Source of the DNA: Clostridia bacterium
Lineage (GTDB): Bacteria > Bacillota > Clostridia > Oscillospirales > CAG-272
Direction of reading: 5' to 3'
Assembly: GCA_017481495.1 (NCBI GenBank)
Contig: JAFUPC010000124.1
Span: 27,876 to 91,875, forward strand
DNA length: 64,000 bases
The position numbers and the translations under genes were made by a program. A model generated the notes under the pieces. That model did not search any database, was not told the DNA's origin, and saw only the letters and a list, made by a program, of their open reading frames with translations. This document shows, piece after piece, positions 40,820-50,055 of this stretch. Position 1 is the first letter of the stretch. Every line of letters starts with the position of its first letter.

Positions 40820-41879
40820 TCACAAATTCCAATACAAACGTCACCGCGCAGAACACGGCGGTCAGGATGCCGAACACGGAGACGATTTTGATCTCGTTCC
40901 AGCCGCACAGCTCGAAATGGTGGTGAATGGGGCTCATCTTGAAAATGCGCCGTCCCTCGCCGTAGCGGATGCGGGTGCATTTGAAATATGTCGTCTGAAT
41001 CATGACGGAGGCGGTTTCGATGATATACATCAGCCCCGCAAACAGGATGATGAGCGGATCGTTTGCCAGAAATGCGCATCCGACGACCAGACCGCCGAAG
41101 AACAGGGAGCCGGTGTCGCCCATGAACACGCGCGCGGGATAAAAGTTGTAGACCAGGAATCCGAGTGCCGCACCGATGGCGACCGCCGCACCGAGCGCAA
41201 GCGACAGATTATATCCGCCGAGCGAGGTGAAGAACGGGGTCTCGGCAAAGAATGCCACAACAGCAAAGAATGCGCCGACCACAAAGGTCTCCGTGGAGGC
41301 AAGACCGTCGATGCCGTCCGTTAAGTTCACGGAGTTGACGACACCGGTGATGAGGATGATGGCGACGATATAATAAAAGATGCCAAGCTCCCATTCCACG
41401 TCAATGAACGGAATGTGCAAAGTCGTGTCAAGAAAGCCGCAGACCTTCATGACAAAGACGTACAGCGCGGCGGAGACAACCTGCAAAAGGAATTTCTGCG
41501 GGGCGGTCAGACCCTCGTTCTGCTTTTTCGTCAGCTTCACGGAGTCGTCGATGATGCCGATGAGTCCCGACACCACGGCAAACAGAAGCGTGATGAGGAA
41601 CGGCGCGGCTTTGACAATGGCAAGCGGGGAACCGAATGCCACCCACAGAATGATCCACAGGATCACCGTGGAAACGATGGCGGCGGCGATGAATGCAAGT
41701 CCGCCCATCGTTGGGGTGCCCTCCTTGCTCTTGTGCCAGCGCGGGCCGATGTCAAGGATCTTTTGTCCCATTTTCAGGGATTTCAGTTTCGGAATGAGAA
41801 AACGGGAAAAGAGGACGGTAAGCGCAAAGACGGATACCATCATGATGAAAAAACAGTGTACGGGCTGGATCGACGACAT
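40815..41879 (-). CDS. mraY: phospho-N-acetylmuramoyl-pentapeptide transferase
   Basis: A 354-residue ten-helix membrane enzyme that makes lipid I from UDP-MurNAc-pentapeptide and undecaprenyl phosphate. Signatures: GTPTMGGLAFI, LIGIIDDSVKL (catalytic Asp pair), NSVNLTDGIDGLAS, YNFYPARVFMGDTGSL and MSPIHHHFELCGWNE. ATG 41879 follows CAGGAG. Its stop codon falls within a truncated mobile repeat, so the last one or two codons may have been changed by insertion. Confidence 0.97.
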   Translation of the reverse strand: MSSIQPVHCFFIMMVSVFALTVLFSRFLIPKLKSLKMGQKILDIGPRWHKSKEGTPTMGGLAFIAAAIVSTVILWIILWVAFGSPLAIVKAAPFLITLLFAVVSGLIGIIDDSVKLTKKQNEGLTAPQKFLLQVVSAALYVFVMKVCGFLDTTLHIPFIDVEWELGIFYYIVAIILITGVVNSVNLTDGIDGLASTETFVVGAFFAVVAFFAETPFFTSLGGYNLSLALGAAVAIGAALGFLVYNFYPARVFMGDTGSLFFGGLVVGCAFLANDPLIILFAGLMYIIETASVMIQTTYFKCTRIRYGEGRRIFKMSPIHHHFELCGWNEIKIVSVFGILTAVFCAVTFVLEFVI

Positions 41880-41936
41880 ACGTTTTACTCCTGTATTGAC
41901 GGTTTCAACGGATTTTATTTTGATGATTCGGAATTT

Positions 41937-43388
41937 TCAGATGCCGGCGCCGAGTGCTTCGATGATGCGTTCCAGCGCCACAGCACGGCTTGCCTTGAAC
42001 AGCACCGTGTCACCAGGCACAAGCTCTGCGCGCAAAATATCGGCGGCGGCTTTTACCGCACCGTCGTCGCTGTCGGTGATGACCGTGATGCTGTCCTCTT
42101 TCATGCCGCCGATAACAGCACCTGCGGCGATGTTCTTTGCATCCGCACCGACGGTGATGAGACGGTCAACGGGGAGGGATGCGAGAAAACTGCCGACCCG
42201 TTTGTGAAGTGTGGGCGAATAAGAACCAAGCTCCCGCATATCGCCAAGCACCGCAACGGCACGGCCGCCGTTTTCCTTTGCCAAGGAGAGGAGCACGCGC
42301 AGGGCGGCTTCCATCGACTCGGGGCTTGCGTTGTAGCAGTCCTCGATGACGGTGTATCCGGCGTCAGCGTTGATGATCTTCTGCCGCATACCGGTGTTTT
42401 CAAACGCATCGAGCCCACGGCGGATATCGGAATCTTCCATGCCGCACAGCCTGCCGCACAGATATGCCGCCATCGCATTTCCGACATTGTGCTCGCCCGT
42501 GACAGGGATGTGCAGATCGGAGATGACCTCGCCCGTTTTCGTGTTCCGCATGGAGAATGTGCAGTCGGCGGGGGTCATGCGGATGTCCTCAGCGAGATAG
42601 TCGGCAGATGGATCTTCCTTTGCTAAAAAGACGGGGGTCAGACCGCGGGCGAGAATATCGTCCCGCTTTTCGGTCAGAAGCGGTTCGTCACCGTTCAGTA
42701 ATACCGTTCCGCCCGGCTTCATGCCGTCCAGCATTTCCAGTTTTGCATCGCGGATGCCCTCGCGGGAGCCGAGATTTTCGATGTGGGAGGTGCCGATGTT
42801 CGTGATGACCGTGATGTCCGGTTCGCAGATGCGGGAGAGACGGTGCAGTTCGCCTTTGAAGCTCATACCTGCTTCCAATACCGCCGCGCGGTCGTCGGGG
42901 GAGATCTGCATGAGGGTCAGCGGCAGACCGATCTCGTTGTTGTAGTTGCCCTCGGTGCGCATCGTTTTGATAGCGGCGGAGAGGACTGCGTGGATCATCT
43001 GCTTGGTCGTCGTTTTGCCGACACTGCCCGTGACCGCGATGACCGTGGGATTGTAAAGATGATAATACCATTTCGACAGTGCGCCGAGTGCGTACAGGGT
43101 ATTGGGAACCAGAATGACGGCGCAGTCCGGGGGCAGGGTGCGCATGGTTTCCTCCGCCGTGCGTTCCGCGATGATGCAGGTAGCACCGTTTGCCGCCGCA
43201 CCGCCGATATAATTGTGACCGTCCGTTTTCTCGCCGCAGAGGGCAAGGAAAATGCTCCCCGGCTCTGCAATGCGGGAGTCGGTGACAAGACCGCGGTGAG
43301 ATGCCGCGCTCGGACGGATGACGGTGCCGCCGGTGATCTCGGCAAGCGCCTGTGTGGAAAAGGTGAGGGTGTCAAACCGGGTTTTCAT
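41937..43388 (-). CDS. murF: UDP-MurNAc-tripeptide:D-Ala-D-Ala ligase
   Basis: A 483-residue Mur ligase that adds D-Ala-D-Ala to UDP-MurNAc-tripeptide. ATP-binding loop VTGSVGKTTTKQMI near residue 119, TEGNYNNEIGLPLTLM, the carbamoyl-Lys region VLEAGMSFKGELHRLS, ITNIGTSHIENLGSREGI and DCYNASPESMEAAL. ATG 43388 follows AAAGGACACC. It lies 72 bases after murE, with a 15-bp tandem repeat between them. Confidence 0.96.
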   Translation of the reverse strand: MKTRFDTLTFSTQALAEITGGTVIRPSAASHRGLVTDSRIAEPGSIFLALCGEKTDGHNYIGGAAANGATCIIAERTAEETMRTLPPDCAVILVPNTLYALGALSKWYYHLYNPTVIAVTGSVGKTTTKQMIHAVLSAAIKTMRTEGNYNNEIGLPLTLMQISPDDRAAVLEAGMSFKGELHRLSRICEPDITVITNIGTSHIENLGSREGIRDAKLEMLDGMKPGGTVLLNGDEPLLTEKRDDILARGLTPVFLAKEDPSADYLAEDIRMTPADCTFSMRNTKTGEVISDLHIPVTGEHNVGNAMAAYLCGRLCGMEDSDIRRGLDAFENTGMRQKIINADAGYTVIEDCYNASPESMEAALRVLLSLAKENGGRAVAVLGDMRELGSYSPTLHKRVGSFLASLPVDRLITVGADAKNIAAGAVIGGMKEDSITVITDSDDGAVKAAADILRAELVPGDTVLFKASRAVALERIIEALGAGI

Positions 43389-43423
43389 AAGGTGTCCTTT
43401 GTAATAATTTATAAATTATTCGC

Positions 43424-43498
43424 GGTGAATTTATTCATGGTGAATTTATTCATGGTGAATTTATTCATGGGGAACGTGTTCACGGGGAATATAATCGT
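43424..43498. repeat. 15-bp tandem repeat at the murE-murF junction
   Basis: Three exact copies of GGTGAATTTATTCAT (43424-43468) followed by two degenerate ones (to 43498) that belong to the murE C-terminus. On the coding strand each exact unit reads ATGAATAAATTCACC and carries a TAA in the murE frame, so the murE stop is followed by two more in-frame stops. Confidence 0.9.
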
Positions 43499-44972
43499 GT
43501 ACAATTTCTTTTTCGGAAAAGGGATGACGACCATCCCGGTCGATCTGATAATTCTCATGCCCCTTGCCCGCAAGCAGAACACTGTCGCCGGGGTGTGCAA
43601 GGGAGAGAACGGTTTCGATCGCCTGTTTTCGGTCGGGAACAATGTGAATTTCTGCGTGCGGGGAATCCGGGATGCCCGCGACAATGTCGCCGATGATGGC
43701 AAGCGGATCCTCCGAGCGGCTGTTGTCGGAGGTGATGATAGAGATGTCCGCAAGCTCCGAGGCGATTGCACCCATCTGCGGGCGTTTTTCCCGTTCGCGG
43801 TCGCCGCCGCACCCGAAGAGGACGAGCGTCCTTGCAGTCGTGCCGGGGTCTGACGGCATATTCTTTACCGAGCAGATGGCGCGGCGCAGGGCATCCGGGG
43901 TGTGTGCGTAGTCAACAAAGACGGAAAATGGTGTTTCGACGATGCACTCCATCCTGCCGGGGATGTTTTCAAGGGACGACAGTCCCGTCTGTACGGTTTT
44001 GTGCGAAAGCCCTGCGGAATACGCGCAAACCGCGGCGGCAGTGATGTTCTGGGCGGCAAAGGAGCCGCGGAGAGGGGAGGACAGTTCGTTTTCCGCGCCG
44101 TCCGGAGATGTGACGGTGAGCCGGGTCCCGTTTCCCACGGGATGGGGTTGTGCCCGAAACGCATGAGGATAATTGCCTGCAAGCGAAAAGGAAATTTTTT
44201 CCGCCGGGATGTCCTCGTCCAAAAGAAGCCGGATACCGTAGGGGTCATCCGCGTTTGCGATCATTGAGCTGCAGGAGAAAAACAACCGCCGTTTGCACAG
44301 AAAATAGTCCTCCATCGAGCCGTGATAATCGAGATGATCTTCGGTCAGATTCGTAAAGATGCCAGCATCAAAGTGCAGTCCCGACAGCCGTCCCTGCGCA
44401 AGCGCATGGGAGGAGGCTTCCAATATCACCGTCTTTACCCCGCGTTCCCGCGCATGGCAGAGAAGCGCGCACAGCTCTTCCGGCGGCGGCGTGGTCGCGG
44501 AAGTCGGAAAATTTTCACCCGCGATCCGGTTCTCCACCGTGCCGATGACGGCACACGGCGCATATTCCGGGTCAGATGAAAACATCGCTTCCAGCAGATA
44601 GGTGACGGAGGTCTTGCCGTTCGTCCCCGTGACCGCGTACAGATGCATTCCGCGCTCCGGATGTCCCGCCGCACACAGACACGCTGGCAGAAACGCCGCG
44701 CGCGTATCCCGGATACAGATCCACGGAATGGGACAGGTGTCTGCATACCGCATTTCTTCCAGAACAACAAGCGAAGCCCCGCGGCAGGCCGCCTGCCCGA
44801 TGGCAGTGTGCCCGTCAAAATGCGTCCCGCGGATGCAGAAGAATACATCCCCCCGCTCCACGCACCGCGCATCCCGCCGCGCTGCACCGCACACCGCCGT
44901 CCCGTCAAACCAGGGACTCATCCCCAGAATCTCCTCACAAGGCAGATCTCCCAGCATCTCCAGTACCGTCAC
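43461..44972 (-). CDS. murE: UDP-MurNAc-dipeptide:diamino acid ligase
   Basis: A 503-residue Mur ligase adding the third amino acid to the peptidoglycan stem. ATP loop AVTGTNGKTSVTYLL, NLTEDHLDYHGSMEDY, VDYAHTPDALRRAI and the specificity loop DNSRSEDP. meso-DAP-adding enzymes usually have DNPRxEDP; the Arg that contacts DAP is kept while Pro is Ser, so mDAP is likely but not certain. GTG 44972 was chosen because GGGAGG lies seven bases upstream; the frame is open to an ATG at 44987 that overlaps this site. Confidence 0.93.
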   Translation of the reverse strand: MTVLEMLGDLPCEEILGMSPWFDGTAVCGAARRDARCVERGDVFFCIRGTHFDGHTAIGQAACRGASLVVLEEMRYADTCPIPWICIRDTRAAFLPACLCAAGHPERGMHLYAVTGTNGKTSVTYLLEAMFSSDPEYAPCAVIGTVENRIAGENFPTSATTPPPEELCALLCHARERGVKTVILEASSHALAQGRLSGLHFDAGIFTNLTEDHLDYHGSMEDYFLCKRRLFFSCSSMIANADDPYGIRLLLDEDIPAEKISFSLAGNYPHAFRAQPHPVGNGTRLTVTSPDGAENELSSPLRGSFAAQNITAAAVCAYSAGLSHKTVQTGLSSLENIPGRMECIVETPFSVFVDYAHTPDALRRAICSVKNMPSDPGTTARTLVLFGCGGDREREKRPQMGAIASELADISIITSDNSRSEDPLAIIGDIVAGIPDSPHAEIHIVPDRKQAIETVLSLAHPGDSVLLAGKGHENYQIDRDGRHPFSEKEIVHDYIPREHVPHE

Positions 44973-45073
44973 AAAGATTCCTCCCATTCATTCTCATATC
45001 GGAACCCATTTGTACGACCTGCATCTTATCTAATTTTCCAAAAGAAACTTTTCACCGCCGCGCCCCAACGCGC

Positions 45074-45189
45074 GGCAATATCATCCGTGTAGTAAAGCCA
45101 CATGGATATCATCTGCGGTAACACCGCAGACATCACCCGATTCGCTCAAAGCAAATCGGATATCATTACGTTTGGTACCATGCCAAACG
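45074..45189. repeat. array of hairpins separated by ATATCAT boxes (spoVD-murE gap)
   Basis: Three hairpins follow one another: CTGCGGT-AAC-ACCGCAG (45113-45129), CCGATTCGCT...AGCAAATCGG (45137-45159) and CGTTTGG...CCAAACG (45169-45189), separated by (G)ATATCAT or ACATCA. A further ATATCAT lies at about 45078. The array ends directly at the spoVD stop codon. The rest of the gap (44973-45073) shows nothing else. Confidence 0.7.
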
Positions 45190-45191
45190 CG

Positions 45192-47456
45192 TTAGCCGCC
45201 ATCCTGCGCATCCGTGAACCGGAATTCGACTGTGACGACCGTGCCGGGCGTGACCTTTGACCCGGCAGGAATGGACTGGCTGATCGCCTGCGCGTAAGAG
45301 TCCGTTGAGGAGTAGGACTGTACGGCACCTTCCAGCAGAATGTTCAGACCTTTGTTCGTCAGAACGTCGGTCGCACCGGTGATGGAGTAGCCGGTCAGAT
45401 CGGGTACCGTAATGCTTTCGGTCGGCGTGACGGAGCCGGTGTAGAGAACGATGACCGCAGAGCCCTGGATGACGGTGGAACCGCTTTTCGGAATCTGCTG
45501 GGTGACGGTGCTGCCGTCGCCGTAAATTTTATAGGAAAGTCCCTTTTCGTTCAGGAGGGACGTTGCCTCCGTTACGGAAAGACCCGTGTAGCCGCCGACG
45601 TTGACTTCCATTTCGGCAAGCTCTTCTTCGGAGTAGACAGGGTCGATGTTCATGTAGCGCAGAATGTCGCCCATCGCGGAGGCAACGTAGGGAGCGGCGG
45701 TGACGGAACCGAAGACCGATTCGCCGCCGGGTTCGTCGCAGATGATGATCATCGCAATCTGCGGGTCGTCGGACGGACCGTATGCCACGCAGGAACCGGT
45801 ACGCAGGAAGGTGTTGCCCTCTGCGTCTCGGAGGTCAACCTCTGTTTTTTCGGAGGTACCCGTCTTTGCGGCGATCTTGTAGCCTTTGACGTAGGCGTTC
45901 TTTGCCGCACCGTCGGTGGAGACACCTTCGGTGAGAATGTCGGTGACGAGCGACGCCGTCGATTCGCTGATGACCACGCGCTTGGCATCGGGGATGCAGT
46001 CCTTGACGGTGTTGCCCTCATCGTCCACAAGCCGTGAGACCACATAGGGCGTGACGAGCGTGCCGCCGTTGGCGACCGTGCAGATGGCGGTCAATTCCTG
46101 CAAAGGCGTCGTTTTGAACGTCTGACCGAACGAGGCGATGGAAAGCTCCAGAATGTTCATGTTGGAGAGGGAGAAGAAGATACCCTTTGCTTCGCCGGGC
46201 AGGTCGATTCCGGTCTTTGCCGTGAAACCGAATGCCTGTATATATTTATAGAAAGTTTCCTTGCCGATAAGCCACGATGCCTGCATCAGCGTCGGGTTGC
46301 AGGACTGCTGAAGTCCGCGCCGGAATGTGACCGTTCCGTGACCGCCATAATGCCAGCAGCTGACTTTCTTTCTTGCGGATTCGCTCAACGGGACATAGAA
46401 CGGGTCGGTGCAGGTGAACAGGGTCTGGTCGGTGAACGCGCCTTCCTCCAGTCCCATGGAGGCGGTGACGATCTTGAATGTGGAACCCGGCTCGTACAGC
46501 GTGGAGACCGCCATGTTGCTCCACATTTCCAGGCGCAAAGCGGACTGCGCTTCGTAGTATTCGTCGCTTCCGGCAAGATAATCCGCAAGCTTTTCCTGCG
46601 ACCAGTCGCCGAGTACCGAGGGATTGTTCAGGTCAAAGTCCGGATAAGTCGCCATCGCAAGAATCGCGCCGGTGTTGCAGTCCATGACAATGCCGCACGC
46701 ACGGCTCATGGAATCGTTGTCGTAGTAGGTCTCCATGACCTGCTCTTCGAGAATGCTCTGGATTTTATAGTCGATCGTTGTCACGACATTGTAGCCGGAT
46801 TCGGATTCGGTGTAGCTTTCATATTTTGCGGGAATGGAGCCGCCGCGGGCGTTGACCGAGGTGATGATTTTGCCCGACACACCGGTCAGATAGTCGTTGT
46901 ACTGTAACTCCAGCCCGTAAAGACCGGAACCGTCGGAGCCGGTGAAGCCGATGACCTGCGACGCCAGACTGTCAAAAGGATAATACCGCAGGGTCTGGTC
47001 CTGCAAATGCACAAAGGAAATGTCGTTTTCGTCCAGAAATGCGTAGATCTCGTTTGCGGTGTCGAGGTCCACATAATTCTTGATGGTCTCATCCGCGCGC
47101 CAGTTCTTGTTCGCTTTTTCGATGATTTTGTCGTAATCGACTTCGAGAATTTCGGACAGATACCGCGCGACCAGTACCTTGTCTTCTTCATTTTCGATTT
47201 CGTTCGGTGCAATGAAAACGCGCTTGACGGTCGTGTTGATGGCAAGCTCGGTCATGTTGCAGTCGTAGATAATGCCGCGTGCGGCGGAAATCTCCGAGGA
47301 AGCCGTGATGTTTTCGATGACAAGACCGTGGTATTCGTCGTATTTGACAATCTGAAGCCAGAACAGGCGGAAGACAAGAATGCCCCACAGCAGAATCGCG
47401 CCGCAGAGCACCAGCGTGCCGCGTTTCAGGATGGTTTTGTCCGGTTTAATGAACAT
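45192..47456 (-). CDS. spoVD: class B penicillin-binding protein with PASTA domains (SpoVD/PBP2b type)
   Basis: A 754-residue septal or spore-type transpeptidase. One N-terminal membrane helix (about 14-34), a dimerisation domain, and the transpeptidase domain with SxxK (STFK, Ser325), SxN (SCN in QQSCNPTLMQ) and KTG (KTGTSE near 530). Two C-terminal PASTA domains follow (about 612-680 and 683-750; VNVGGYTGLSVTEATSLLNE and VPDLTGYSITGATDVLTN). It pairs with FtsW for septal peptidoglycan synthesis. Only one class B PBP is present in the cluster, so it may serve division as well as, or instead of, sporulation. Confidence 0.95.
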   Translation of the reverse strand: MFIKPDKTILKRGTLVLCGAILLWGILVFRLFWLQIVKYDEYHGLVIENITASSEISAARGIIYDCNMTELAINTTVKRVFIAPNEIENEEDKVLVARYLSEILEVDYDKIIEKANKNWRADETIKNYVDLDTANEIYAFLDENDISFVHLQDQTLRYYPFDSLASQVIGFTGSDGSGLYGLELQYNDYLTGVSGKIITSVNARGGSIPAKYESYTESESGYNVVTTIDYKIQSILEEQVMETYYDNDSMSRACGIVMDCNTGAILAMATYPDFDLNNPSVLGDWSQEKLADYLAGSDEYYEAQSALRLEMWSNMAVSTLYEPGSTFKIVTASMGLEEGAFTDQTLFTCTDPFYVPLSESARKKVSCWHYGGHGTVTFRRGLQQSCNPTLMQASWLIGKETFYKYIQAFGFTAKTGIDLPGEAKGIFFSLSNMNILELSIASFGQTFKTTPLQELTAICTVANGGTLVTPYVVSRLVDDEGNTVKDCIPDAKRVVISESTASLVTDILTEGVSTDGAAKNAYVKGYKIAAKTGTSEKTEVDLRDAEGNTFLRTGSCVAYGPSDDPQIAMIIICDEPGGESVFGSVTAAPYVASAMGDILRYMNIDPVYSEEELAEMEVNVGGYTGLSVTEATSLLNEKGLSYKIYGDGSTVTQQIPKSGSTVIQGSAVIVLYTGSVTPTESITVPDLTGYSITGATDVLTNKGLNILLEGAVQSYSSTDSYAQAISQSIPAGSKVTPGTVVTVEFRFTDAQDGG

Positions 47457-47561
47457 CGACGATGGATTCTCCTTTCCTTGCGTGTTTATGGTAATCTTAT
47501 TCTATGTATATTTCGGTGGGGGGTGGTTTATGAGGATGGTGGAAGTATGCCGGCGGTGTTG

Positions 47562-48806
47562 TCACGCCGGATTCGTCTCCTCTGCTGTCTCCGTTTCCGT
47601 TTCCGACACTTCCGCCGCCGTTTCCGTGACGGGTTCTGTGACTGCTTCCGTATCCACATCTGCCGCGGGGGTGTAGGAGGTTGCCCGGTCATCCGTCTTT
47701 TCGATGGGTTTTCCGGTCGAAAGGTCGATTTCGACGGTGACGCGGCGGATGGCTTCTTCTTCGAGATTGGCGACGACTTCGGTCTTGTCTTCGTTTTCGA
47801 TGGAGACGTACTGCTTTGTAAGAACATCGGTCTTGACCATGCCGAGAATGTCAGCGGCGGTCTGCTCGATGGAGATGAGGTCTTCCCGGCGGACGACTTC
47901 TGCCTGAAGCGTGTTTGTTTCGGATTTCAGTGCGCTCAACTGATAGCTGAGGGTCGAGAGACGGTTGGTCTGCTCGTTCAGTTCCATGTAGGAATACAGC
48001 ACCGCCATGACCATCACGGTGCAGAACAGTACCGTTGCGACGATCCTGATGGGGAACGGCTTCTTCTCGGTGTCGTCCAGCGTGACGATGCGCGCGCGCC
48101 GTACCGGGCGGAGACGGTGTTCGCCGTTCCGTATTGCCGCCCCGCTGTGGAGAATGACACCCGCATCTGCCATGACATCGTCGGAAGATGCGTAGGGGTC
48201 GCGGTAGATCGGCCGTCCGGTTTTGTCAAAGCCGTCAAGAATGCGCCCGTCCGAGGTGCGGTAGCTGGAATGGAAGCCGTAGCGGTACGCATCCCCCGCC
48301 GCACTCTGCACCCGTGTGCCGTAACCGGAGGTGCTGTTCTGTTTTGACGAACTTTTCCGGGCAGTATTCTGCCGTGCGGTACTCTGCCGGGTAGTATTCT
48401 GCTGTGTTGCGGTTTGCTGTGCCGTTCCCTGCCGGGAATTCTGCTGTCCGGCGGTTCCGCGGGATGCGGGATTCTGTCCGCTTCTGCCGTAGACGGACAT
48501 CGGCGAATCCGGATAAACGGCGGAATTGCGCCGTCCGTTTCGGTTCTGCGTTTGCGCAGAATGTGTCTGCGCCGATGAGGCGCGTGCGTTCGGATTCTGT
48601 GCGTGGGTGCGTTCCGCATTGGCGCGTTCTGCATTCGCGCGGTCGCGGTAGCTGTCGTACAGGCTCTGCTCGCCTGACTGCCGCCGCCGTTCCAGATTCG
48701 CCCGCTCCTTTGTCCGGAACGTGGCGTACATATCGTACTGGGACGGGTCTCTGTGAGACGGGGTGCCGGTCGGAGGACGGCGGGGAGACTGATTCTGATG
48801 ATTCAT
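47562..48806 (-). CDS. ftsL: FtsL-like divisome protein with very long disordered N-terminus
   Basis: 414 residues, against about 110-130 for ordinary FtsL. Residues about 250-272 form one membrane helix (FPIRIVATVLFCTVMVMAVL), followed by a heptad-like coiled coil (LNEQTNRLSTLSYQLSALKS) and the C-terminal FtsL-like segment (RREDLISIEQTAADILGMVK). The first 250 residues are Arg/Gln/Ser/Asn-rich with short degenerate repeats such as TARQNTARK and ANAERANAERTHAQ. The last 45 residues are Glu/Thr/Val-rich. Position between rsmH and the PBP is canonical for ftsL. The nearest AAAGGA is about 17 bases from the ATG, so the start is less certain. Confidence 0.85.
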   Translation of the reverse strand: MNHQNQSPRRPPTGTPSHRDPSQYDMYATFRTKERANLERRRQSGEQSLYDSYRDRANAERANAERTHAQNPNARASSAQTHSAQTQNRNGRRNSAVYPDSPMSVYGRSGQNPASRGTAGQQNSRQGTAQQTATQQNTTRQSTARQNTARKSSSKQNSTSGYGTRVQSAAGDAYRYGFHSSYRTSDGRILDGFDKTGRPIYRDPYASSDDVMADAGVILHSGAAIRNGEHRLRPVRRARIVTLDDTEKKPFPIRIVATVLFCTVMVMAVLYSYMELNEQTNRLSTLSYQLSALKSETNTLQAEVVRREDLISIEQTAADILGMVKTDVLTKQYVSIENEDKTEVVANLEEEAIRRVTVEIDLSTGKPIEKTDDRATSYTPAADVDTEAVTEPVTETAAEVSETETETAEETNPA

Positions 48807-48872
48807 CGGATACGTACACCGGTTCCTTTCGTTTGGATTTTTGGGGGGGAATTGCGCGGCGCAAACAAAAGA

Positions 48873-49826
48873 TTATATCTTTTCGCAGATTCTCAACTTT
48901 GCGCTGTGTGACCGGTTGTTCTCCGCAAGCTCTTCCTCGCTTGCCGTCATCGGCTTGCGCGTGATGATCTCGATTTCCGGCTTTTTGCCGCAGATGCAGA
49001 CAGGAAAATCCGGGGGGCAGGTACAGCCTTTTGCCGCGGCCTGATACGTCTGCTTGACGATGCGGTCTTCCAGGGAGTGGAACGTCAGTACACACAGCCG
49101 TCCGCCGGGTGCAAGCACGGAGATGAGCGACTTCACGGTCGGTTCGATGATGGCAAGCTCATCGTTGACGGCGATGCGGATGGCCTGGAATGTGCGCTTG
49201 GCGGGATGACCGCCCTCCTGCCGGTTCTTTGCGGGGATGGAGCGTTTGATGATGTCGACAAGATCAAAGGTCGTTTCCACCGGCTTTTCTTCTCTTGCGC
49301 GGATGATGTTTTTGGCAATGCTGTTCGCAAACCGCTCTTCGCCGTATTCGCTGATAATGCGGCGCAGCTCTTCAAAGGATTCACCGTTTACAATGTCATA
49401 TGCCGAGCGGGGCGAGGACGGATCCATGCGCATATCCAGCGGCGCATCGTGCTGATAGGAAAAGCCGCGTTCGGGCGTGTCGAGCTGATAGGACGATACC
49501 CCAAGGTCAATGAGCGCACCGTTCACGTTATCAACACCGAGGTCGTCAAGGATGGCGCGGATATTGGAAAAATTATTGTGTACAAACGTGATGCGGTCGG
49601 CGTAGTCGGAAAGGCGTGCCCCTGCCGCCGCGAGTGCCGCGGGATCCTGGTCGATACAGATGAGACGGCCGCCCGCCTGCAGGCGTTTTGCGATTTCCAG
49701 GGAATGCCCGCCGCCGCCGAGCGTGCAGTCCACATAGGTGCCGTGGGGGTCGATGTTGAGTCCGTCGATACATTCGGAGAGCATGACGGAGTAGTGGGAG
49801 AATGCGGGTGTGGATTGTTCTGTCAT
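48873..49826 (-). CDS. rsmH: 16S rRNA (cytosine(1402)-N(4))-methyltransferase
   Basis: A 317-residue SAM-dependent methyltransferase acting on C1402 of 16S rRNA. Motifs: YVDCTLGGGGHSLEIAKRL (SAM loop), LIDLGVSSYQLD, PLDMRMDP and FHSLEDRIVKQ. ATG 49826 with TAAGGA eight bases upstream; the frame continues to 49970, but that part includes the promoter. It is first in the dcw cluster here. The usual upstream mraZ is absent and gpmI lies divergently instead. Confidence 0.96.
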   Translation of the reverse strand: MTEQSTPAFSHYSVMLSECIDGLNIDPHGTYVDCTLGGGGHSLEIAKRLQAGGRLICIDQDPAALAAAGARLSDYADRITFVHNNFSNIRAILDDLGVDNVNGALIDLGVSSYQLDTPERGFSYQHDAPLDMRMDPSSPRSAYDIVNGESFEELRRIISEYGEERFANSIAKNIIRAREEKPVETTFDLVDIIKRSIPAKNRQEGGHPAKRTFQAIRIAVNDELAIIEPTVKSLISVLAPGGRLCVLTFHSLEDRIVKQTYQAAAKGCTCPPDFPVCICGKKPEIEIITRKPMTASEEELAENNRSHSAKLRICEKI

Positions 49827-49859
49827 GAATCTATTCCTTACTATTATGTCTGATATAAT

Positions 49860-49888
49860 ATTATACCGCATTTCAGCGGATTTTTCAA
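49860..49888 (-). promoter_or_regulatory. promoter at the head of the dcw cluster
   Basis: Minus-strand TTGAAA (49888-49883), 17-base spacer, TATAAT (49865-49860), 33 bases upstream of rsmH. No MraZ-type direct repeats (GTGG[A/T]G) were seen. Confidence 0.7.
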
Positions 49889-50055
49889 GTGGAAATTGCC
49901 TGTATGCGGGAAAAACAGAAAAAAGTTTACAGTTTCCCGAATTTTTTTGTAAAACTCCAGAAATCTTCAAACTTTATTAACAAATTAAGGGTATACTATA
50001 TAAGATAACAGAAAAATCCCATTCTTTGAAATTCAGAAAGGATGCAATCAAACAT

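Noticed and set aside
43405..43475. CRISPR-like direct repeats between murE and murF
   Set aside because: The repeats are 15 bp, contiguous and without spacers, so this is a simple tandem repeat.
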